Below, one piece after another: positions 57,415-64,000 of a stretch of DNA of 64,000 nt. Source of the stretch: Portulaca oleracea (taxonomy: Eukaryota; Streptophyta; Magnoliopsida; Caryophyllales; Portulacaceae). Each line of letters opens with the position of its first letter. Position 1 is the first letter of the stretch. Where the stretch lies: NCBI GenBank assembly GCA_029582165.1, contig CM055869.1, forward strand, positions 5,054,425 to 5,118,424. The letters are read 5' to 3'. The position numbers and the translations under genes are program-made. The notes under the pieces were generated by a model that did not search any database, had not been told where the DNA came from, and saw only the letters and a program-made list of their open reading frames with translations.

Positions 57415-59925
57415 TCAACGAGGTCCAGATAAGAGTGACTCACTAGGACGGGTAGAAACGGACATATTGGCACCCGTTGGAATAGCTTCACTGCCAATGG
57501 TTAAGTAGCTGAGATCGGTTAGTGTTTCCATGTTTGGAAGATCTTGCAACACTTTGACTACTATGGACATGGTAGGCCTTATAAAATGAGGTTGCAGACA
57601 CCAAATACCAATCTTCATCATCTTCACTGCCTCTTCTGCATTCTGTTGCATATCCTCTGTTCGCATGTCAACCAGATCGATAAGGTGATCTTCATCTGCT
57701 TTTAACTTGACCAAATTGATAAGGCACTCCTCATATGGGGCCCCAACATTCTTACGCCCGCAAACAATTTCCAATGCCAGAACACCGAAGCTGTATACAT
57801 CGACCTTCACAGAGATTGCTCGACCACTAATCAGCTCAGGGGCTATGTACCCTGGAGTCCCTCTTACTTTTGTCAACACTTGGGCCTCGTCTCTGTCGAC
57901 CATCTTTGCCAATCCAAAATCAGAAATCTTGACATTGAAATCTGCATCCAGAAGGATATTCTGAGGCTTTATGTCGAAGTGAATCACATTTTGGTTGCAA
58001 TTCTCATGCAGATATTCAAGTCCTTTGGCAATCCCACTGATGATTTTTTGCCTTAAGGACCAAGTAAGAGTGTGAGCCAGGTCTTGGTTGAAGATCCAGT
58101 TATCGAGCGACCCATTTTGCATGTACTCATAGACTAGAAGCCGATGCAACCCTTCTTCACAAAACCCGATCAGTTTGACCAAATTGTAATGATGAAGGGT
58201 GCCTATGGTGGTTACCTCAGCCAGGAACTCTCTCCGGCCTTGCCCGACTGAATCTAAGCGCTTGACAGCGACACTTTTACCATCTTCTAAAGTGCCCTCG
58301 AACACAGACCCAAATCCACCACGGCCTAGCCTCTTTTGGAAGTCTTGGGTCGCTACTCTCAGAGTTTCAAAAGAAAACCTCGTTGCTGTCTCTATTGCCA
58401 CGTCAGATGTACCCTCGTCTGTTTTCCTTCTCCTCACAGAAGTGTAATACCAAGCTCCAGCACCGAAGAAAATCAACACCAGAATACTGACAGAAACAGA
58501 AGGTACCAATTTTGACACCAGTGACTTTCTTTTTCCTGTTTCCAAATTTCTTTGCACTTTGATGAATGTGGTGGAATTATAACCCCATCCCAACGAATTC
58601 GGATTATCAATATGCATCAAAGTGAGCAGTTGTGATGGCAATGAGCAGTTACCTGACGAGACATTTTTCCGATAGTGGAAAATAGCAGCTGCACAAGAAC
58701 AATTCTCTAGACATGCTCTTTTGCAGCGTTCAACATCAACTTCAGTCAATCGCAAGAAGGATTTAAAACCAAAGTAGGTCACACTTTCGAGCCTGGTGAA
58801 ATTTTGGAGTTTGTGGGTATCTGGGCAAGACAAGGGAGTAACTGGTTTGCATCCTAAATCTGAGTTGTAGGGATCGACTGGCTGGAAAGAATTCGAATAC
58901 CGATCATCATCATCTCGAGGACAGCTGCATGAATCATCACTGAAGCAAATTCCGTAGCTCCTACATCTTGTAGGATACTTGCACTTGACTAAATTTAAAG
59001 TAAATACATCCCAGACACTTATCTCATTCCCAAAGGTGTACTGAAACAGATTCAGATTTCCTTGAGGCTCTAGTCGCAAGTAAGTGAAATTAGACATGTT
59101 TAGTGAGCTGAAAAGTTGGACAAATTCGAAGGAGTGATTTTGCTTTGAACCGTCATCATGCCAAGGGCTGAATGAATACTGGGTTGGGGGATCTGTATCT
59201 ACAAAAGCATGCAGACCATCTTCAGCTAGTGAGGCGTAAACTTTCTGGGCAAAGTTATGATTACTGTCAGTAACTTGTTTTGATGTTAATCTTTGACCCA
59301 GGTGCAATTTTTGCCCAGGGAGCCAGGTATCAGTCGGGTGATCAAACGACTGCCACACAACTCGACGTTTGTCATCCAAGAGAATCAAGTTTCCCTCGCA
59401 TGTTAAATCCATGGACTTGGCAGACAAGCCAGAAGTCGTAGCCTGTGTTGACCAAACTTGACGCCCACTGCCATCTTTCAACACCAGATTACCATCAGCT
59501 GCAAAGTCAAGAGCAGCATCTTTATCAATCGGGGAATCCACAGCTGCTGTCCAAACAACCACTGGACGATGACGTGGGTCTGAAACTGAGCCGTAAGCGT
59601 ATAGATCTGCTCCAACAAATATACCCAGAAAACTGGGATGAAAATCGTGGATGCCTTCTCCAATGAAGCCAAATCCAAATTGAGGAACCGAAAAAGAATA
59701 GTTGGGTTTCAACCCGCTTGAGCATCCTGCTGTAGTAGACAGCAGCAGTTGAGCAGTGATGTTTCCTCCGTTAACCCAGCTCGCGCCATCAAGGTCAGAC
59801 AAACTGGGTGTTGCCTTCCACGAACGACCAGCTGATGCTGATGCAGGAATATTGGCAGCAAGCAGCACATTGTTAGAGCCAAAACAGTAAAAACTGATGA
59901 GAAGCAGAGTTATAGCTATCATCAT
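57415..59925 (-). CDS. G-type lectin S-receptor-like Ser/Thr kinase (SD2-5-like)
   Basis: Intronless, 836 aa plasma-membrane receptor kinase. A signal peptide spans about 1-24 (MMIAITLLLISFYCFGSNNV). A bulb-type lectin domain (about 93-215) includes the hallmark WQSFDHPTDTWLPGQ (191-205). An EGF-like Cys cluster lies near 315-337, a PAN/apple-like Cys region at about 367-455 and the membrane helix at about 470-493. The kinase (about 533-795) has glycine loop GRGGFGSV (534-541), K555, catalytic HFDIKPQN (649-656), DFG (669-671) and APE (695-697). The HRD arginine is replaced by F, so it is a non-RD kinase, a type often linked to immune receptors. It resembles Arabidopsis At4g32300 (SD2-5), recalled by domain order. 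Ligand unknown. A LINE poly(A) end lies about 330 bp upstream of its start codon. Confidence 0.95.
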   Translation of the reverse strand: MMIAITLLLISFYCFGSNNVLLAANIPASASAGRSWKATPSLSDLDGASWVNGGNITAQLLLSTTAGCSSGLKPNYSFSVPQFGFGFIGEGIHDFHPSFLGIFVGADLYAYGSVSDPRHRPVVVWTAAVDSPIDKDAALDFAADGNLVLKDGSGRQVWSTQATTSGLSAKSMDLTCEGNLILLDDKRRVVWQSFDHPTDTWLPGQKLHLGQRLTSKQVTDSNHNFAQKVYASLAEDGLHAFVDTDPPTQYSFSPWHDDGSKQNHSFEFVQLFSSLNMSNFTYLRLEPQGNLNLFQYTFGNEISVWDVFTLNLVKCKYPTRCRSYGICFSDDSCSCPRDDDDRYSNSFQPVDPYNSDLGCKPVTPLSCPDTHKLQNFTRLESVTYFGFKSFLRLTEVDVERCKRACLENCSCAAAIFHYRKNVSSGNCSLPSQLLTLMHIDNPNSLGWGYNSTTFIKVQRNLETGKRKSLVSKLVPSVSVSILVLIFFGAGAWYYTSVRRRKTDEGTSDVAIETATRFSFETLRVATQDFQKRLGRGGFGSVFEGTLEDGKSVAVKRLDSVGQGRREFLAEVTTIGTLHHYNLVKLIGFCEEGLHRLLVYEYMQNGSLDNWIFNQDLAHTLTWSLRQKIISGIAKGLEYLHENCNQNVIHFDIKPQNILLDADFNVKISDFGLAKMVDRDEAQVLTKVRGTPGYIAPELISGRAISVKVDVYSFGVLALEIVCGRKNVGAPYEECLINLVKLKADEDHLIDLVDMRTEDMQQNAEEAVKMMKIGIWCLQPHFIRPTMSIVVKVLQDLPNMETLTDLSYLTIGSEAIPTGANMSVSTRPSESLLSGPR

Positions 59926-60256
59926 ATTCCTCGCATGCTCAGAGAAGATTTTGAATGCGCAAATTGAGATATGAAAGTGGGTGGGAGGTTTTCTTGTTGA
60001 TAATAAAGCCTATCACTGGGTGTTTTACTATCAGCTTAAACTTTTAGTTAAGATAGTTCTCCACTTATAGTATTAGGCCTCGCATGCTCGATGAAGAGTT
60101 GGGAGGTTCATTCTGCACTGCGTGGGTGAGGGGCAAGAAACAACTGTGTAGTTGTCTAGTTGACCAAGACTTGATGATATCTCATTTGTGTATGTGGTCA
60201 TGCGTCCACTTTGGTGTGGAAAAACTGATGAGTGTGTGGCTAATCATGTCACTTTG

Positions 60257-63200
60257 ACTTCTTTTTTTTTTTTTTTTGGGAAATAATATTATAACTTAGT
60301 AAAGAACAGGCCAAGAAGCCCAGCAAATGCATTACATCAATAAATCCACCGCCCAATTTGGTGGGTACGTGTCCCAAAATTCAATTCCTAAGTGATGGAG
60401 GCCCCATTGAGCCAGACGGTGGGCCAACTCATTCAATTCTCTTCTGACCCAAACAAAACCTTTAATCCCTAATTCTTCCTTTTGGCATAGCACATCAACA
60501 AACATATGGGAAGACGGTCCTCGATTCTCAACGCCTCTGTTCAAACTCCCAACCAGCCCCCATGCATCACTCACCACCACAAATTCACACATACCCTTAT
60601 CTTTCGCCATTTCCAAACCCCATTGAATAGCTCGAAGCTCTGCTCCCTCCACATCAGCGAACCAATTTTGATAAGCACAAGCTGCCCATCTGAAAGTGTT
60701 ATCCTCCCCCACTGCCACACACCCCAAGCCAATCAACCCCAGTTGGATGTCTAGAGCTGCATCACAAAACACTCTGTCTCCTCCTCCGAACCCAAGCTCC
60801 CTTGTAGGTAGATGTGCGAGGGGTCTCTCCTGGAAGTTGGATCGACCAAAGTCTCGGTGCGCTTTACAAGCTCGCTCAGCCACCAGCCCCATATCAACCT
60901 CCCTACTGTTGATGGTTCGCTCATTCCAAGCCCACCAGATGCTCCAAATACCATAGGCTGCGAGTTCCCTCTTTTCCGGCCCCAGAATTGATGCAACTTT
61001 CTCCCACCATGTTTTTGCATCTTGCTCATCCACCTCCAGGATCTCCGTCAGATTCAGTTTCTGCCACACCTCAGCCACCCATACACATTTTCTAAAGACA
61101 TGGCTAGCATCCTCCCAGCTGTTCCCACACGCAGTGCAACCAGCCTCCATGCCGCATCGTTTTATCAATAGATTTGCTTTTGTTGGCAAAATGTTTCTGC
61201 AGAACCTCCAGATCAGGTTCTTAATTCGTGGATGGACCTGCAAGTTCCACACATCTGTCCATTTTGTTGTCGTCGATGGATTGGAAGAACTGGCTGCTTT
61301 AGCTGACTGCAGCACATAGTATCCCGACCTGACCTCGTACTCACCTGATTTCGTATGCAGCCACCTAGGTGAATCTCGTGGTCTTCGCTCACTAAGATAA
61401 ATACTGCAAATTTCTCTTGCCTTTTCAAAGCCAACAAGCTCCTGAACCATCTGTTCATTCCATTTATGCTCTCTCGAAACCATCAAGTCACACACCTTCA
61501 GGTCTTCCATCCCTTCCGAAGCAGCTCCTAGAAAATGCCCGGTCACCTTTGGCATCCATCTATCTTTCCACACTCGGATATCTCTGCCATCCCCAACATT
61601 CCATCCGATCCCCTTCAGAATCAGGTTTTTACCTTCCATTAGACTTCTCCAAACGTAACTCACCCTGCTCTAACCTCTGCTGTCAATATGTTCGACCTTG
61701 GAAAATATTTCGCCTTTAGGATTTGTGAGACCAGAAGGCTCGGGTTGGTTAATATCCGCCACACCTAACGCGCCAAAAGAGCAGTAATGAAATCCTCAAA
61801 ATTTCTAAAGCCCATTCCTCCCCCACCTTTTCCTTGGCAAAGTTTCTCCCATGCCAACCAATGTATTCCTCGTTTCGCCTCGTCACCCCCCCACCAGAAT
61901 CTGCTCACCATACTCCTCAAGTCATCACAAAAGGTCACTGGGAGCTTGAAGACGCTCATAGTGTACGAGGGAATGACTTGCAGTACCGCCTTCACTAACA
62001 CTTCCCGCCCAGCTTGAGAAAGCAACCTCTCCTTCCACCCCTTAACTTTGCTCCACACTTTTTGTTTCAACTGTTCAAATATTGCTTTCTTCGATCTCCC
62101 TAAGCACAAAGGCAGTCCTAGGTATTTTTTCGACTCCCGCATCTCGCTCATGCCTAGGATTTGGAGTATGCCATGCTTCCTGTCCTCATTTATATTAGCA
62201 CTGAACATTAGTTCCGACTTTGCTAAATTGATTTGTTGTCCCGACATATTTTCATACTCCTTCAGCATTTCTTTTAATCTGGTTGCTTCTTGTGCAGTTG
62301 CTCGCGTGAAGACAAGACTATCGTCCGCGAATAAGAGATGGGATATTTCTGGGGCTCTCCTGCATATTTTTAGCCGTCTGAAACTCCCGTCCAGCGGGCT
62401 GTTTTATGAGGTGAAAGCCCCTCCGACACCAAGAGGAAGAGGTAGGGGGACAACGGGTCTCCTTGGCGGAGTCCCCGACTAGGCTTGACCAAACCACCAA
62501 CTTTCCAATTTACATTAAAAGAGAAGGTAACCGTTCGTACACATTTCATCACCAAACCGATCCAACTATCCGGGAAGCCCGTCTCCTTCATTACCCACTC
62601 CAAAAAATCTCATTCAACGCGATCATAGGCTTTACTCATGTCGAGTTTTGTCGCCATCCAAGCCTTTCTACCCCTCCTCTTTTTCTTCATATAGTGAAAA
62701 ACCTCATACGCAACTATCACATTGTCGAAAATCAAGCGCCCCGGAACGAACGCCGATTGTCGCCCATCCACCATCTTATCCAAAATCATCTTCAGCCTGT
62801 TTGCTATAACTTTTGACACCAACTTGTATGAGACATTACACAAGCTAATCGGTCGCAGCTCCTTCATGTTTCGCGGTTGTTTGGTTTTGGGTATCAGAGT
62901 TATAACCGTGTGGTTTAAATCTTCCGGCATCGCTCCCCCGTTTAAGATGTCAAGGACGATCCTGCTCACCTCATCCCCCACAATATCCCAGTATTTTTGG
63001 TAAAACAGAGCGCACATACCGTCCGGGCCAGGAGCCTTGAGGGGTCCCATCTGCTTCAGTGCATCCTCTACTTCAATTTTGGTGTATGTGCGCGTCAACC
63101 AGCCTCGATCTTAGTAACTTTCTCCTTCAAGTCAGTTAAACTTACTTCATCAAGTCTGGGATTACTTGACTCAAAAATACTGGAAAAGTATTCCGCCACA

Positions 63201-64000
63201 ACTCGTTCTACTGCTGCCTGCCCCGACACAACATTACCGTCGCTATTTTCAATATTTATTATGGCATTCTTCCTCCTCCGTTGAGCAACACGCGCATGAA
63301 AATAGCCTGTGTTCCTGTCTCCTGCTCGAAGGGCTGAGTGATGAGCCCTTTGTGCCCAAAAGATCTCATTGAGTCTATCCACTTCTAAGAGCTCCATTTC
63401 CACCAGCCTAATCTCTTCCATCATCTGCGGGTGTGATGGATGCCTGCACAATTCATTGAGTCTTCTCCTCAGGTTTGTTGCTCGATTCTGTAATACCCCA
63501 AACTTTGCTTCACCCCATTTTTTAAAATCCATGCAACAATCAGTTAACCTCCTTGTAAGGTTTCTCTGAGCCCCAACCGTTTCTGTCCACTTTCTTTGAA
63601 CCACTTCCCTAAAATCCTCTTCCTCAACCCAGTAGGCTTCGAATCTTGCTCCCATCGTCCTCCTTGTGTCTCCCCCTCTCTTCTCTTCGGTGTCTAGAAT
63701 AATTGGGTAGTGGTCCGATCCCTCCCAAACCATTGACCGCACCCACCCTCGTGGCCACCTCCTATCCCATTCCTCGTTACAAAGGAAGCGATCAAGACGT
63801 TCCTCAATGAAATCTTCCGCTTCTCTTCGGTTGCACCATGTGAATCTATAGCCTTCGTGCCCCATATCTCTTAGCCCATTCCATTCTAAGGCATCCTGGA
63901 ACGCTGCAGCCTGTTGGAAGTCAAAACCGACTCCCCCTCGCTTCTCATTTGGGAAGAGCAATCCATTGAAATCCCCGAACAATGCCCATGGCAGATTGTC
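60257..64000 (-). mobile_element. L1-type LINE (plant), 3' part; 5' end beyond the window
   Basis: The plus-strand T run at 60263-60279 is the poly(A) tail of a minus-strand non-LTR element. Upstream lies one ORF2 (endonuclease end, reverse transcriptase, zinc-knuckle-like region, RNase H) broken by stops and shifts. No LTRs are present. The 5' part and target duplication cannot be seen because the window ends. It occupies the upstream region of the lectin receptor kinase gene in the same orientation. Confidence 0.93.
60332..63982 (-). pseudogene. LINE ORF2: endonuclease end, reverse transcriptase, RNase H (broken)
   Basis: The pieces in order are as follows. 63982-63095 is the APE-type endonuclease C-terminal half (GDFN, SDHYPI). 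63098-62610 has reverse transcriptase blocks (LKAPGPDGM, LRPISLCN, KLDMSKAYDRVE). 62603-62370 continues (GLRQGDPLSPYLFLLV). The FADD active site lies at 62320-62331, 62268-61765 is the thumb, and 61663-60332 is a zf-RVT-like region plus an RNase H-like domain (CDAALD, GAELRAI, VVSDAWG). A TGA replaces a sense codon just after 62610. Frame changes are needed near 63096, between 62370 and 62268, and between 61765 and 61663. The element is therefore dead. The type is the RNase-H-bearing L1 lineage common in plants. Confidence 0.92.

Noticed and set aside
1..64000. CRISPR arrays, bacterial operons, phage or plasmid features
   Set aside because: None seen. The short repeats present are MITEs, microsatellites and a minisatellite in a plant nuclear setting.

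Overview
The window is nuclear DNA of a flowering plant, almost certainly a eudicot. It has AT-rich intergenic DNA, spliceosomal GT-AG introns, plant-specific gene families (AP2/ERF factor, G-type lectin receptor kinase, DUF3537 membrane protein) and plant transposons (Ty3 chromovirus, Copia, Cassandra TRIM, L1-type LINE, SINEs, Harbinger, Stowaway and Mutator-type MITEs). The sequence does not let me name the genus.

Layout. 0-5.5 kb: gene-free, with MITEs, a tRNA-derived SINE with perfect target-site duplications and a decayed Copia element carrying a nested insertion. 5.6-6.3 kb: intronless ERF repressor gene (EAR motif, AtERF7-like). 6.3-24.5 kb: gene-poor and packed with small DNA transposons, including about eleven copies of one GTTCTTTT-ended MITE group and a 588-bp Mutator-type element with 213-bp inverted ends. 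24.7-34.9 kb: a four-exon DUF3537 gene whose first intron holds an antisense 6.7-kb Ty3 chromovirus, inserted 37 bp from the splice acceptor. 35.7-37.7 kb: degenerate minisatellite interrupted by a Cassandra (5S-derived) remnant and a small MITE, ending about 0.4 kb upstream of the next gene. 38.1-43.8 kb: EHD1-type endocytosis GTPase in 16 coding exons. 45.5 kb: small Cys-rich membrane protein. 47.9-48.8 kb: SWIB/MDM2 single-domain protein. 53.4-56.8 kb: mitochondrial GrpE co-chaperone. 57.4-59.9 kb (minus): SD2-5-like G-type lectin receptor kinase. 60.26 kb to the window end (minus): a broken LINE whose poly(A) end lies about 330 bp upstream of the kinase start codon.

The exon structures of the DUF3537, EHD, SWIB and GrpE genes were assembled by hand. 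All junctions keep frame and give proteins of family length (440, 546, 100 and 333 aa). The gene order ERF, DUF3537, EHD matches, from memory, the consecutive Arabidopsis loci At3g20310-At3g20300-At3g20290. SWIB plus GrpE matches the close pair At4g26810/At4g26780. So this looks like an ancestral eudicot gene block inflated by transposons. The genes are not an operon or pathway; their functions are unrelated (transcriptional repression, membrane protein, endocytic recycling, SWIB protein, mitochondrial Hsp70 cycle, surface signalling).
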